Positions 1 through 8,149 of a DNA stretch of 36,775 nt are shown here, piece after piece; the first letter of the stretch is position 1, and every line of letters begins with the position of its first letter. Below the pieces are notes generated by a model that ran no database searches, had not been told where the DNA came from, and saw nothing but the letters and a program-made list of their open reading frames with translations. Source of the DNA: Burkholderiales bacterium (GTDB lineage Bacteria > Pseudomonadota > Gammaproteobacteria > Burkholderiales > Burkholderiaceae_C); NCBI GenBank assembly GCA_017307865.1, contig JAFKGE010000050.1, forward strand, positions 1 to 36,775. The letters run 5' to 3'. Made by a program: the position numbers and the translations under genes.

Positions 1-148
1 CCGAGCAGCCACCCGTTCCATGCTGATGGCGGACACTTCGGCTACGATTTGCTCGTCACTCAGGACACTCGCGCAGCGTGTCCGCCATCGCATGGAACGC
101 TGTCCGCGATGGGAATGGAATCACTGTCCGCCATCAGTGGAATGCGCA
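1..148 (-). mobile_element. Probable terminal segment of an IS21-like insertion sequence
   Basis: Read on the minus strand from 148, the segment begins TGCGCATTCCACTGATGG and carries three spaced copies of a unit of the form TTCCA...ATGGCGGACA (around 143-122, 120-100 and 98-77). A further copy in the opposite sense lies near 20-40. Several repeats inside a terminus that opens with TG is typical of IS21-family ends. No transposase frame is visible because the window starts here. The outer tip appears to be at about 148, directly against a dispersed repeat. The family call is from pattern memory only. Confidence 0.5.
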
Positions 149-149
149 A

Positions 150-196
150 CTATCAAATAAATAGCTTCTTGCGCTTGTCCCAAGCGGGCTGGAGCC
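150..196 (-). repeat. Dispersed CAAGCGC-AGCAGCTAT repeat, copy A
   Basis: On the minus strand this reads GGCTCCAGCCCGCTTGGGAC followed by AAGCGCAAGAAGCTAT and an A/T-rich tail. It shares the order (GGCTC, CCCGC, CAAGCGC, AGCTAT, A/T tail) with copies near 4145, 7395, 19251, 29919 and 36204. It lies between the IS-like end and the 3' end of serC. One base of the core differs (AAGAAGC instead of AAGCAGC). Confidence 0.75.
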
Positions 197-233
197 TGTT
201 TCGGTTTGATGTCTCGAAGGTTCGGCACGATTC

Positions 234-1364
234 TCAGCCGCGTACCTGCCCATACCCCCACTCCACCCAAGGCATCAGCGCCTCCAGGTCGCTCTGCTCC
301 ACCGTCGCCCCGCACCAGATGCGCAGGCCGGGCGGGGCGTCCTTGTAGGCGGCGATGTCGTAGGCCACGCCTTCGCTCTCCAGCAGCTTGGCCAGCGCCT
401 TGACCTGCTCCGCGGGCAGGTCGAGCGTGAGGCACACGCTGGTGTTGCTGCGCGTTTCGGGCGCCTGCGCCAGAAAGTGAATCCATGGGTGCGTGGCGAC
501 GAAGTCCTCGACCACCTTCAGGTTGGCCTGGCTGCGGGCGATGGTGCCGGCCAGGCCACCCACGCGGTCGCACCATTGCAGCGCGTCCAGGTAGTCGGCC
601 ACGCACAGCATGCTGGGGGTGTTGATGGGGCTGCCGGCAAAGATGTCTTCCATCAGCTTGCCGCCTGTCTTGGTCGGGGTCGTCAGCCTGAAAATCTTGG
701 GCAACGGCCACGGTGGAACGTACGTCTCCAGCCGCTCGACGGCGCGCGGGCTCAGCACCAGCATGCCGTGGCCGCCTTCGCCGCCCAGCACCTTTTGCCA
801 CGACCAGGTGATGACGTCCAGCTTGTGCCAGGGCATGTCCATGGCGAAGACGGCGCTGGTGGCGTCGCAAATCGTCAGGCCGGCGCGGTCGTCGGGGATC
901 CAGTCGCCGTTTGGCACGCGCACGCCGCTGGTGGTGCCGTTCCAGGTAAACACCACGTCGTGCTCGAAGTTCACTTTGCTCAAGTCGGGCAGCAGGCCGT
1001 AGTCGGCCTCGTGGCGCGTCACGTCCTGCAGCTTGAGCTGGCTGACCACGTCCTTCACCCAGCCGCTGCCGAACGATTCCCAGGCCAGCATGTCGACGCC
1101 GCGCGGGCCCAGAAGCGACCACAGGGCCATCTCCACCGCGCCGGTGTCGGACGCGGGCACGGTGCCCACGCGGTAGCCGGCGGGCAGGCCCAGGATGCGC
1201 GCGGTCTCGGTGCTGCACGCGCCCAGCAGCGCCTTGCCCAGGCTGCTGCGGTGCGAGCGGCCGAGCGCGCGCAAGTCCAGCTGCGCCACGTCGTAGCCGG
1301 GCCGCTTGGCGCAGGGGCCGGACGAGAAATTCGGGATCTGGGGCTTGCGGGCGGGCTTGGTCAT
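234..1364 (-). CDS. serC: Phosphoserine aminotransferase (SerC, Methanosarcina-type subfamily)
   Basis: Protein of 376 aa. It should convert 3-phosphohydroxypyruvate and glutamate to O-phosphoserine and 2-oxoglutarate (serine and PLP biosynthesis, cytoplasm, PLP-dependent). The N-terminus carries [13 protein letters not shown], the phosphate-binding start of this family. The PLP lysine is K191 in [15 protein letters not shown], and D167 in ICDATSA fits the pyridine-nitrogen aspartate. Length and motifs fit the subfamily found in alphaproteobacteria, archaea and some betaproteobacteria rather than the shorter E. coli form. I chose the ATG at 1364; a TTG at 1397 would add 11 residues but would lie inside the palindrome shared with pyrF. 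It diverges from pyrF over 63 bp. Confidence 0.9.
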   Translation of the reverse strand: MTKPARKPQIPNFSSGPCAKRPGYDVAQLDLRALGRSHRSSLGKALLGACSTETARILGLPAGYRVGTVPASDTGAVEMALWSLLGPRGVDMLAWESFGSGWVKDVVSQLKLQDVTRHEADYGLLPDLSKVNFEHDVVFTWNGTTSGVRVPNGDWIPDDRAGLTICDATSAVFAMDMPWHKLDVITWSWQKVLGGEGGHGMLVLSPRAVERLETYVPPWPLPKIFRLTTPTKTGGKLMEDIFAGSPINTPSMLCVADYLDALQWCDRVGGLAGTIARSQANLKVVEDFVATHPWIHFLAQAPETRSNTSVCLTLDLPAEQVKALAKLLESEGVAYDIAAYKDAPPGLRIWCGATVEQSDLEALMPWVEWGYGQVRG

Positions 1365-1394
1365 GCGGGAAGGGGGTACAAAAGGCGAAGCCTG

Positions 1395-1421
1395 CAATTT
1401 TAGGGCGCGTGCCTAAAATTG
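1395..1421. promoter_or_regulatory. Perfect inverted repeat in the serC/pyrF divergent promoter region
   Basis: CAATTTTAGG and CCTAAAATTG form exact 10-bp arms around a 7-bp GC-rich centre. Each arm contains a TAAAAT reading outwards, a good -10 hexamer for the gene on that side: 1414-1419 on the plus strand for pyrF, and 1402-1397 on the minus strand for serC. The plus-strand TAAAAT ends only 8 bases before the pyrF ATG, so a transcript from it would be almost leaderless. No convincing -35 is seen. The site could also bind a dimeric regulator. Confidence 0.55.
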
Positions 1422-1427
1422 GCGGCC

Positions 1428-2252
1428 ATGAGCTTTCTCGATCAGCTGCGCCAGGCGCAGGCGCAAAACCAGTCCCTGCTGTGCGTGGGGCTGGACCCGG
1501 AGCCCAGCCGCTTTCCGGCCGGCGTGGCGCGCGACGCCCAGGGCATCCACGACTTTTGCGTGGCCATCGCCGAGGCCACGCACGACTTGGCCTGCGCCTT
1601 CAAGCCGCAGATCGCCTACTTCGCGGCGCACCGGGCCGAAGAGCAGCTGGAGCGCCTGATCGCGCGCCTGCGGCAGATCGCGCCGCGGGTGCCCATCATC
1701 CTGGACGCCAAGCGCGGCGACATCGGCAGCACCGCCGAGCAGTACGCGCGCGAGGCTTTCGAGCGCTACGGCGCCGACGCCGTCACGCTGTCGCCCTTCA
1801 TGGGCTTCGACTCGGTCGCGCCTTATTTGAAGTACGAGGGCAAGGGCGCCTTTTTGCTGTGCCGCACCTCCAACCCCGGCGGCGACGACCTGCAGAACCA
1901 GCGCCTGGCCGACGTGCCCGGACAGCCGCGCCTGTACGAGCACCTGGCGCGCCTGGCCCAGGGGCCGTGGAACACCAACGGCCAGCTGGGCCTGGTGGTC
2001 GGCGCCACCTATCCGGCCGAGATCGAGCGCGTGCGCGCGCTGGCGCCCACCGTGCCGCTGCTGATTCCCGGCGTGGGCGCGCAGGGCGGCGACGCGCTGG
2101 CCACCGTGCGCGCCGGCTGGCGCCCCAATGGCCCCATCGTCGTCAACAGCTCGCGCGCCATCCTGTACGCCAGTGGCGGCGCCGACTTCGCCCAAGCTGC
2201 GCGCGCCGCCGCGCAGGCCACGCGCGACCAACTGAACGCGGCGCGCCCCTGA
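1428..2252 (+). CDS. pyrF: Orotidine 5'-phosphate decarboxylase, type 2
   Basis: Protein of 274 aa that decarboxylates OMP to UMP in the last step of de novo pyrimidine synthesis. The type 2 signature is present: [12 protein letters not shown] (19-30), FKPQIAYF (59-65) and the catalytic [11 protein letters not shown] (93-103) with K95. The C-terminal phosphate-binding part has [10 protein letters not shown] and NSSRAILYA. The length matches the longer type 2 enzymes of actinobacteria and many betaproteobacteria rather than E. coli PyrF. I chose the ATG at 1428; a TTG three codons upstream is less likely. No Shine-Dalgarno is visible before this ATG (AAAATTGGCGGCC), in keeping with a leaderless transcript. 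It is followed by the metal hydrolase gene 23 bp later. Confidence 0.93.
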   Translation: MSFLDQLRQAQAQNQSLLCVGLDPEPSRFPAGVARDAQGIHDFCVAIAEATHDLACAFKPQIAYFAAHRAEEQLERLIARLRQIAPRVPIILDAKRGDIGSTAEQYAREAFERYGADAVTLSPFMGFDSVAPYLKYEGKGAFLLCRTSNPGGDDLQNQRLADVPGQPRLYEHLARLAQGPWNTNGQLGLVVGATYPAEIERVRALAPTVPLLIPGVGAQGGDALATVRAGWRPNGPIVVNSSRAILYASGGADFAQAARAAAQATRDQLNAARP

Positions 2253-2275
2253 GCTGTTCGCTGGAGAGTTTCACC

Positions 2276-3250
2276 ATGCCGAGCTTCGACTTGCCCATCC
2301 CCGACATCGCGCCCTGGCGCGCCGGCAACACCGGCGTGGAGGGCGTGTGGCACTTCGACAGCGGCGCCAGCGGCGAGGCCGTGCTGATCAGCGCGCTGAT
2401 CCACGGCAACGAGCTGTGCGGCGCCTGGGCGCTCAAGGGCCTGCTGGAGGCCGGGGTGCGCCCGCAGCGCGGCACGCTGACGCTGGCGTTTGGCAACCTG
2501 GCCGCGTTCGACCGCTTCGACGCCGCCGACCCCGACGCGGCGCGCTTTGTCGAGCAGGACTTGAACCGCCAGTGGACGCCCGAGCGCATCCAGGCCGCCG
2601 ACACGCTGGAGCGCCGGCGCGCGGCCGCGCTGGCGCCCTTCGTGCAGCGCGCCAGCTGGCTGCTCGACCTGCACTCCATGCACGAGCCCGGCGCGCCCCT
2701 GCTGCTGACGGGCCTGCACCAGCGCAACGCCGACCTGGCGCGCAGCCTGCGCACGCCCGGCCACCTCGTCATCGACGGCAGCCATCCCGATGGCGTGCGC
2801 ATGCGCGACTTCGGCCGCTTCGGCCAGCCCGACCACGTGGCGCCCGAAACGCGCTCGCTGCTGCTGGAATGCGGCTTTCACGGCGCGCTGTCCAGCCGCG
2901 CGGTGGCGCAGGACATGTGCCGGCGCTTTCTGCAGCAGTCCGGCGCGCTGGATGGCGCCGCGCTCGACGCCGCCCTGCCCGGCTGGCGCCAGGCCGACGC
3001 GCCGCGCCAGTGGGTGCTGACGGTCGACGGCGCCGTGGTGGCGCGCAGCGAGCGCTTTGCCTTCGTGCGGCCCTTCACCGGGCTGGAGTTGATCGAAAAG
3101 GCCGGCACCGTCATTGGCCACCAGGACGGGCCGGGGCAGGGCGAGGCGGCGGTCACGCCCTACGACGACTGCGTGCTGGTCATGCCCTCCACGCGCCAGG
3201 CGCGCGCCGGCGTCACCGTGGTGCGCTTTGCGCACCAGGTGGCGCTGTAG
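2276..3250 (+). CDS. AstE/AspA-family (M14-like) zinc deacylase
   Basis: Protein of 324 aa of the succinylglutamate desuccinylase/aspartoacylase family. Zinc ligands fit H43 and E46 in ALIHGNELCG and H133 in LLDLHSMHE. The catalytic glutamate fits E198 in SLLLECGFHG. This family removes acyl groups from N-acyl amino acids or related amides in the cytoplasm; the substrate cannot be read from the sequence. The start at 2276 has a Shine-Dalgarno (CTGGAGAG) about 8 bases upstream. An open frame continues upstream of this ATG but there it runs antisense-like through pyrF and is not coding. It is 23 bp behind pyrF, probably co-transcribed, and ends one base before the convergent M48 gene. Confidence 0.85.
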   Translation: MPSFDLPIPDIAPWRAGNTGVEGVWHFDSGASGEAVLISALIHGNELCGAWALKGLLEAGVRPQRGTLTLAFGNLAAFDRFDAADPDAARFVEQDLNRQWTPERIQAADTLERRRAAALAPFVQRASWLLDLHSMHEPGAPLLLTGLHQRNADLARSLRTPGHLVIDGSHPDGVRMRDFGRFGQPDHVAPETRSLLLECGFHGALSSRAVAQDMCRRFLQQSGALDGAALDAALPGWRQADAPRQWVLTVDGAVVARSERFAFVRPFTGLELIEKAGTVIGHQDGPGQGEAAVTPYDDCVLVMPSTRQARAGVTVVRFAHQVAL

Positions 3251-3251
3251 C

Positions 3252-4094
3252 TCAGCGCCCGCGCCGCGCCGCTTCGTACAGCGGCATCACTCTGGGGATG
3301 GCCGCCTGCAGCGCCGCCATGCGGTCGCCCGGGGCCGGGTGGGTGGACAAGAAGCTGGGGCCGTTGCTGCCGCCGGCCTGCGCCATCTTCTGCCACAACG
3401 TGACGGCGGCGCGCGGGTCGTAGCCGGCACGCGCGGCCAGCTCCAGCCCGTACAGGTCGGCCTCGCTTTCCATGCTGCGCGAAAAGGGCAGGTCCAGCGC
3501 CAGCTGCTTGCCCATGCTGGCCATCTGCTGGCCGCCTTCACCCAGGCCCAGCAGGGCGCCGCCGATCGAGATGGCCATGTCGCCGGCCGCGCTTTGCGAC
3601 ATCTTCTCGCGCGTGTGCTCGCGCAGCGCATGCGCCATCTCGTGGCCCATCACGGCGGCGATCTCGTCGTCGCTCAGCCGCAGCTTGCGGATCAGCCCGG
3701 TGTAGACCGTGATCTTGCCGCCGGCCATCACGTGCGCGTTGACGGTGTCCTCGTTGATCAGCACCAGCTGCCAGGGCCAGCGCGCGGCGTCGGAGCGAAA
3801 CGCCGCCACCTGCGGCGTCAGGCGCTGCATGATGGCGTTGACGCGGCTCCACTCGGGCCCGCTGGTGATCAGCTCGCCCTTGGCGCGCGCCTGCTTGTTC
3901 TGCTGCTCGTAATACTGCAGCGACTGCTGCATCACCTCGTCGGACGAGACCAGCAGCAGCTGCGAGCGGCCCGCGCCGCCCGCGGCCACGCTGCCGCTGG
4001 TGGTGCTGGCGCAGCCGGCGGCCAGCAGTGCGGCGCCCAGCCAGGCGGCGCCATGGATCAAGGGGCGGGAGAAAAAGGTCGTGCGCAAATTCAT
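3252..4094 (-). CDS. M48-family metalloprotease, lipoprotein (LoiP/BepA-like)
   Basis: Protein of 280 aa. The N-terminal signal ends in a lipobox LAAGC with the lipidated Cys at 28, so it should be a periplasm-facing lipoprotein. The zinc-protease motif HEMAH is at 151-155 and the third-ligand region ESEAD at 209-213; HPAPGDRMAAL near the C-terminus is usual for the family. Members act in outer-membrane protein quality control. A Gly/Ala-rich linker (32-42) separates the lipobox from the protease domain. It converges on the AstE-like gene with one base between the stops, leaving no room for a separate terminator. Confidence 0.9.
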   Translation of the reverse strand: MNLRTTFFSRPLIHGAAWLGAALLAAGCASTTSGSVAAGGAGRSQLLLVSSDEVMQQSLQYYEQQNKQARAKGELITSGPEWSRVNAIMQRLTPQVAAFRSDAARWPWQLVLINEDTVNAHVMAGGKITVYTGLIRKLRLSDDEIAAVMGHEMAHALREHTREKMSQSAAGDMAISIGGALLGLGEGGQQMASMGKQLALDLPFSRSMESEADLYGLELAARAGYDPRAAVTLWQKMAQAGGSNGPSFLSTHPAPGDRMAALQAAIPRVMPLYEAARRGR

Positions 4095-4144
4095 GCGCCC
4101 GATTTTGCCGTGCCCGGCGCGCGGTGGTCAAATCAAGCCAAATC

Positions 4145-4192
4145 GGGCTCTGGCCCGCGCGGGACAAGCGCGGGCAGCTATCGAATCAGGAT
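4145..4192 (+). repeat. Dispersed CAAGCGC-AGCAGCTAT repeat, copy B
   Basis: GGGCTCTGGCCCGCGCGGGA is followed by CAAGCGCGGGCAGCTAT and CGAATCAGG. This is nearly identical, including the AAATCGGGCT lead and the CGAATCAGGA tail, to copy E at 29919-29974 read on the minus strand. It lies between the divergent-facing ends of the M48 gene start and the stop of the small sulfur-operon protein. Confidence 0.85.
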
Positions 4193-4215
4193 TTGCGGCG
4201 TGCCTGGGCCGCGCC

Positions 4216-4383
4216 CTACTTGGGCATCGCGCAGTGCCCGGCGCTCACGTGCGTGCCCGAGCCGGCGGTGATGATGGGCGGCTCCAGCCGCAGGTTGACG
4301 GGGGCCGAGTGCACGAAGTCCCAGCCGATGAAGCCGAGCAGGACCAGCCAGAACAGGGCGCGGCGGGTGGTGGGGTTGAGCAT
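4216..4383 (-). CDS. Small single-helix membrane protein of the sulfur-transport operon (55 aa)
   Basis: A complete 55-codon frame runs from the ATG at 4383 to the TAG at 4216. It starts MLNPTTRRALFWLVLLGFIG, which is a short basic start and one hydrophobic helix (about residues 10-25), and ends in SAGHCAMPK. It begins 15 bases after the yeeE-like stop on the same strand, so it should be the last gene of that operon. I do not recognise a family. The basic N-terminus before the helix suggests an N-in orientation with a periplasmic tail holding one Cys and two His. Its presence as a real gene rests on position, frame and the membrane segment. Confidence 0.55.
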   Translation of the reverse strand: MLNPTTRRALFWLVLLGFIGWDFVHSAPVNLRLEPPIITAGSGTHVSAGHCAMPK

Positions 4384-4398
4384 GGCGCGGCGCTCCGA

Positions 4399-5574
4399 TC
4401 AGAAAATGCGGCGCCGCACGCGCAGCCCGACCAGGGTGCCGGCAAAGGCCAGCGGCACCCACACCCAGCCGTGCACGCTGCCGGTGCTGATGCCGCTGAC
4501 CATGGCGCCCACGTTGCAGCCGAAGGCCAGGCGCGAGCTGTAGCCCAGCAGGAAGCCCGCCACCAGGCCGATGACCCATTGCGTGCCGCTCAAGGACTTG
4601 GCCGTTTGCTGGCGCCCCGCGGCCACCCACAGCGCGCCGGCCAAGATGCCGATGTTGGTGATGCTGGTCACGTCCAGCAGCAGGGTTTCGCGCAGGCGCT
4701 CGGCGTGGCCGGGGTCGCTCCAGAAGGCGTTGGCGGTGGGGTCGAACACGCCCAGCGCGGTGGCGGCCTTGGCGCCCCACAGGCCAAAGCCGTAGACGAT
4801 GCCCCAGGGCTGGCCGGCAATGAACAGGTTGAGCGCGGCGAAGACGGCCAGCGCCAGCGCGCCCCACAGCCAGCGGCGCGGGATGCGGCGCACGTTGAAG
4901 GGCTGGCCGCTCCAGCGCCCGACCCCCCAGGTGACGACGACGAGGCCCGCCAGCGTGGCCGCCAGCGCGCCGCCCATGCCCCAGCGCTGCACCAGGCCCA
5001 CGGCCGGCAGCGCGCCCAGCGCCAGCCAGTCGTTGAGCTGCACCGAGCCGACGAAGCTGCCCAGCACGAACATCGGCAGCACCGCCATGTTCAGCGGCAC
5101 GCCCAGCCCGGCCTTGTACAGCGTGCCCGAGCCGCAGCCGTCGGCCACCTGCATGCACAGGCCGAACACGAAGGCGCCCACCAGCAGGCTGATGGACAGC
5201 GGCCCCAGCGCGGCGGTGGTCTCGGCGTAGTGCGACACGATCGGCATCGACAGCGCGGCCAGCAGGCCCAAGAGCACGATCTGGCCGTAGACGCCACTGG
5301 GGTCGCGCTGTTCGACCAGCACGCGCCAGCCGGTGGTAAAGCCGAAGCGCGCCGCCGCCAGTGTGGCGCCCAGGCCCACGCCCACCAGGAGCAGCAGCGC
5401 CTGGCGCGCCGACACCGACCACAGCAGCCAGCCGAACAGTGCGGCAATGGCCAGCGACAGCGGCAGGCGGCGCTGCCAGGCGCTGGAGGCGACGGCGGGG
5501 ACGGCAGGCGTGGCCCGGCTGGGCACCGCCGGCTCGCCCGGCGCGGCGATTGAAGAAGAGGCCAAGGTATTCAT
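4399..5574 (-). CDS. YeeE/YedE-family (TsuA-like) sulfur compound transporter
   Basis: Protein of 391 aa and mostly membrane segments, roughly nine or ten helices after a 35-residue Ala/Pro-rich start. Conserved Cys-containing stretches of the YeeE/YedE family are visible: GLCMQVADGCGSGTLYK in the first half and RLAFGCNVGAMVSGISTGS in the second. In TsuA of this family such cysteines line a thiosulfate uptake path. Thiosulfate or a related sulfur species is the likely substrate. It follows the rhodanese gene by 58 bp on the same strand and is followed by a one-helix protein, so the three probably form one sulfur acquisition or trafficking operon. Confidence 0.85.
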   Translation of the reverse strand: MNTLASSSIAAPGEPAVPSRATPAVPAVASSAWQRRLPLSLAIAALFGWLLWSVSARQALLLLVGVGLGATLAAARFGFTTGWRVLVEQRDPSGVYGQIVLLGLLAALSMPIVSHYAETTAALGPLSISLLVGAFVFGLCMQVADGCGSGTLYKAGLGVPLNMAVLPMFVLGSFVGSVQLNDWLALGALPAVGLVQRWGMGGALAATLAGLVVVTWGVGRWSGQPFNVRRIPRRWLWGALALAVFAALNLFIAGQPWGIVYGFGLWGAKAATALGVFDPTANAFWSDPGHAERLRETLLLDVTSITNIGILAGALWVAAGRQQTAKSLSGTQWVIGLVAGFLLGYSSRLAFGCNVGAMVSGISTGSVHGWVWVPLAFAGTLVGLRVRRRIF

Positions 5575-5632
5575 TGGATGTTCCTCCGCGCATCGCGCTG
5601 CGGAATTCGCACTTGGGAGCGGCCCGGCGTGC

Positions 5633-6592
5633 TCATGGTGCTTTCGTGCCCAGGTTGCGGTGCGCCCAGCTCAGCGCGGCGTAGCGCAGCTGCTGCCAGC
5701 GGCCGGGCTCGTTGTCCATGGGCAGGGGAGCGGGGGCGCTGCTCCAGTCGATGATCGAGCCGGCGTACATGCGCACGTCGGGGCGGCCCAGCAGCTCGGA
5801 CAGCACGAACCAGTCGGTGGCCGACCAGTGGCCCGCGTTGCAGAAGGTGATGATGGGCTCGTCGGGCGCGGCCTTCAGCTTGTCGGCCTCGTCCTCCAGC
5901 GCCATGGTGTCCATCAGCGCCGCGCTGCCCAGCTCGAACAGGTTCTCGCTGTCCAGGTTCACGGCGCCCGGCAGCGTGCCGCGCGCGTGTGCCAAATCGG
6001 TGGCGATGCGGCCCTGGTAGTAGGGCGCGGGGCGCGCGTCCACGCGCAGCACGCCGGTTTGGTCCAGGCTGGCGCGCACCTGCTCGCGCGTGGCCAGCCA
6101 TTGGGGGTTGAAGCGGGGTTGCCAGTGGCTCCTGGGCGCCACGGCGGCCTGGTCGCTCACCGGCTGGCCGGCGGCCTTCCAGGCCGTCAGGCCGCCGTTC
6201 AGGATGGCCAGCTGGCGCACGCCCAGCGACTTGAGCGTCCAGTACACGCGCGCGGCGCCGCCGAAGTCGGTGGCGTCGATGCCGGTGTAGACGACGACGA
6301 CGGGCGTGTCGGCGGTCAGGCCCAGCTCCTGCACCAGCGCGGTCATCTCGGGCAGGGTGGGCGGCAGGCCGGGGTTCTTGCCGGTGGCGCGCCAAAGGCC
6401 GTAGGGGGCCGACACCGCGCCCGGCACGTGCTGCAGCGCGTAGGCCGGGCCTTCGCGGATGTCGATGATGCGCGCGCCGCCCTCGCTCAGGGCCTTGAGT
6501 TGCGCCGGCGTGACCAGCGGCGACGCCGCTAGGGCCAGGCCGGTGGCAGCCCAGGCCAGGGCGGGCAGCAGCAGTCGAAGAAGAAAACGCAT
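5633..6592 (-). CDS. Periplasmic double-domain rhodanese (sulfurtransferase)
   Basis: Protein of 319 aa. The signal peptide starts [18 protein letters not shown] and probably ends after LALAA. Two rhodanese domains follow: residues about 25-145 with [11 protein letters not shown] and HVPGAV but no catalytic Cys ([10 protein letters not shown] at the loop), and about 165-310 with the active loop [10 protein letters not shown], Cys251. This is the usual layout of thiosulfate sulfurtransferases with an inactive N-terminal domain. I used the ATG at 6592 because it gives a clean signal peptide; an upstream start would add 21 residues without one. It is first in an operon with a YeeE/YedE transporter, suggesting it handles thiosulfate or sulfane sulfur outside the membrane. 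Confidence 0.88.
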   Translation of the reverse strand: MRFLLRLLLPALAWAATGLALAASPLVTPAQLKALSEGGARIIDIREGPAYALQHVPGAVSAPYGLWRATGKNPGLPPTLPEMTALVQELGLTADTPVVVVYTGIDATDFGGAARVYWTLKSLGVRQLAILNGGLTAWKAAGQPVSDQAAVAPRSHWQPRFNPQWLATREQVRASLDQTGVLRVDARPAPYYQGRIATDLAHARGTLPGAVNLDSENLFELGSAALMDTMALEDEADKLKAAPDEPIITFCNAGHWSATDWFVLSELLGRPDVRMYAGSIIDWSSAPAPLPMDNEPGRWQQLRYAALSWAHRNLGTKAP

Positions 6593-6690
6593 GGCGCAGG
6601 GCGGGGGCAGACGGACAAGGGCTGCGATTGTCCCCGCGCCGGCACGGGATTCCAAAGACAGAGTTCTCAGATGCTTATTACCATGCCCGC

Positions 6691-7386
6691 ATGATCACCC
6701 TGCACACGGCGGCCACGCCCAACGGCCACAAGGTTTCCATCGCGCTGGAAGAGCTCGGCCTGCCCTACACCCTGCGCGTGCTGGACCTGGCCGCCGGCGA
6801 GCAAAGGCGGGCGGACTTTCTGGCGCTCAACCCCAATGGGCGCATCCCGGTCATCGTCGACCACGCGGCGGATGATTTCGTGGTGTTCGAGTCCGGCGCC
6901 ATCCTGGTTTATCTGGCCGAAAAGACCGGCCGCTTGATGCCCACGGACGCCAAGGGCCGCTCGCGCGTGATGCAGTGGCTGATGTTCCAGATGGGCGGCG
7001 TCGGGCCGATGATGGGGCAGGCCAATGTGTTCTACCGCTACTTTCCGCAAAAGATCCAGCCCGCCGTCGACCGCTACCAGGCCGAGGGCCGGCGCCTGTT
7101 CGAGGTGCTGGACGGCCAGCTGGCGCGCCACGAATGGCTGGCCGGCGACTATTCCATCGCCGACATCGCCAACTGGGCCTGGGTGCGCACCCACCGCTGG
7201 TCGGGCATTTCCATCGACGGGCTGGATCACCTGCGCCGCTGGCGCGACGCCATCCGCGCCCGCCCGGCCGTGCAGCGCGGCATCGAGCGCCCGCCCGCCA
7301 AGGTCGACCTGGCGCGCGATGGCGACGCCAAGGCGGCCGAGTTCTCGGCCCAGGCGCGCGGCATGGTCACCGGGGCAAAAATTTAA
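6691..7386 (+). CDS. Glutathione S-transferase family protein (YfcG/YghU-like)
   Basis: Protein of 231 aa. An N-terminal thioredoxin fold (about 1-82) opens [21 protein letters not shown], with TPNGHKV at the usual active-site position of Nu-class-like GSTs. [11 protein letters not shown] holds the cis-Pro and [13 protein letters not shown] the glutathione-binding ESGAI. The C-terminal helical domain has [11 protein letters not shown]. These enzymes act on disulfides or glutathione conjugates in the cytoplasm. The ATG at 6691 aligns with the family start. Repeat C and a second GST gene follow. Confidence 0.88.
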   Translation: MITLHTAATPNGHKVSIALEELGLPYTLRVLDLAAGEQRRADFLALNPNGRIPVIVDHAADDFVVFESGAILVYLAEKTGRLMPTDAKGRSRVMQWLMFQMGGVGPMMGQANVFYRYFPQKIQPAVDRYQAEGRRLFEVLDGQLARHEWLAGDYSIADIANWAWVRTHRWSGISIDGLDHLRRWRDAIRARPAVQRGIERPPAKVDLARDGDAKAAEFSAQARGMVTGAKI

Positions 7387-7394
7387 GCGAAAAG

Positions 7395-7440
7395 TGGCTC
7401 TGGCCCGCATCGATCAAGCGCAAGCAGCTATCTATTTAAT
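7395..7440 (+). repeat. Dispersed CAAGCGC-AGCAGCTAT repeat, copy C
   Basis: TGGCTCTGGCCCGCATCGAT runs into CAAGCGCAAGCAGCTAT and CTATTTAATAG. The repeat fills nearly the whole gap between two GST genes and ends about 10 bases before the ATG of the second. The downstream gene has no clear Shine-Dalgarno, so the repeat forms its untranslated leader if the genes are co-transcribed. Confidence 0.85.
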
Positions 7441-7449
7441 AGTAAAATC

Positions 7450-8070
7450 ATGAAACTCTACATCGCCCCCCGCGCCCCCAACCCCCGTCGCGTGCAGATG
7501 TTCGTGCATGAAAAGGGCATCACCGGCATCGAGCTGGTACCGATCGACCTGAACGCCGGCGAGCACCGCGCGCCGGACTATCGCGCCAAGGTGCCGGTGG
7601 CGCGCGTGCCGGCGCTGGAGCTGGACGATGGCCGCGTGCTGAGCGAGACGCGCGCCATCTGCAGCTATCTGGAAGGCCTGCACCCCGAGCCCAATCTGAT
7701 GGGCGAGGACTTCGACGAGCGCGCCTTCATCGAGATGCACGACCGCCGCGTGGAGTGGTACTGGCTGCTGCCCATCGCCAACTGCGTGCGCCACACCCAC
7801 CCCGGCCTGGCGACGCTGGAGCAGCCGCAGTTTCCGGACTTCGGCCAGTCGCAGGGCGTGAAGGTGCGCGACGCGGCGCGCTGGCTGGACGAGGTGCTGC
7901 GGCAGCGGCCCTGGATGGCGGGCGAGCGCTTCAGCATTGCCGACATCACCGCCTTTTGCGCCATCGAGTTTGCGCGCCTGATGAAGTTCAACGCCGGCGC
8001 CGAAGGCTTTGCCGCGCTGCAGGCCTGGCGCGACCGCGTGGCCGAGCGGCCCAGCGCGCGCGCCGCTTGA
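7450..8070 (+). CDS. Glutathione S-transferase family protein
   Basis: Protein of 206 aa. The thioredoxin-like domain is about 1-80: MKLYIAPRAPNPRRVQMFV with APNPRRV at the active-site turn, VPVARVPALEL with the cis-Pro, and LSETRAICSYLE with the glutathione-binding SETRAI. The C-terminal helical domain contains FSIADITAFCAIEF, the usual N-capping motif. It is distinct from the GST gene 63 bp upstream. The substrate is unknown. The ATG at 7450 directly follows the A/T-rich tail of repeat C. Confidence 0.87.
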   Translation: MKLYIAPRAPNPRRVQMFVHEKGITGIELVPIDLNAGEHRAPDYRAKVPVARVPALELDDGRVLSETRAICSYLEGLHPEPNLMGEDFDERAFIEMHDRRVEWYWLLPIANCVRHTHPGLATLEQPQFPDFGQSQGVKVRDAARWLDEVLRQRPWMAGERFSIADITAFCAIEFARLMKFNAGAEGFAALQAWRDRVAERPSARAA

Positions 8071-8149
8071 CGGGCCGGCCCGTGCGCGCCGCGCGCGCTC
8101 GCGCAACAATGCGACATGGATCAGCAGCGCCTGCCCGGCGAAACGGCCC

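Noticed and set aside
1409-2275. Possible N-terminal extension of the AstE-like hydrolase through pyrF
   Set aside because: The same frame is open, but the region is pyrF in another frame, and a Shine-Dalgarno sits before the ATG at 2276.
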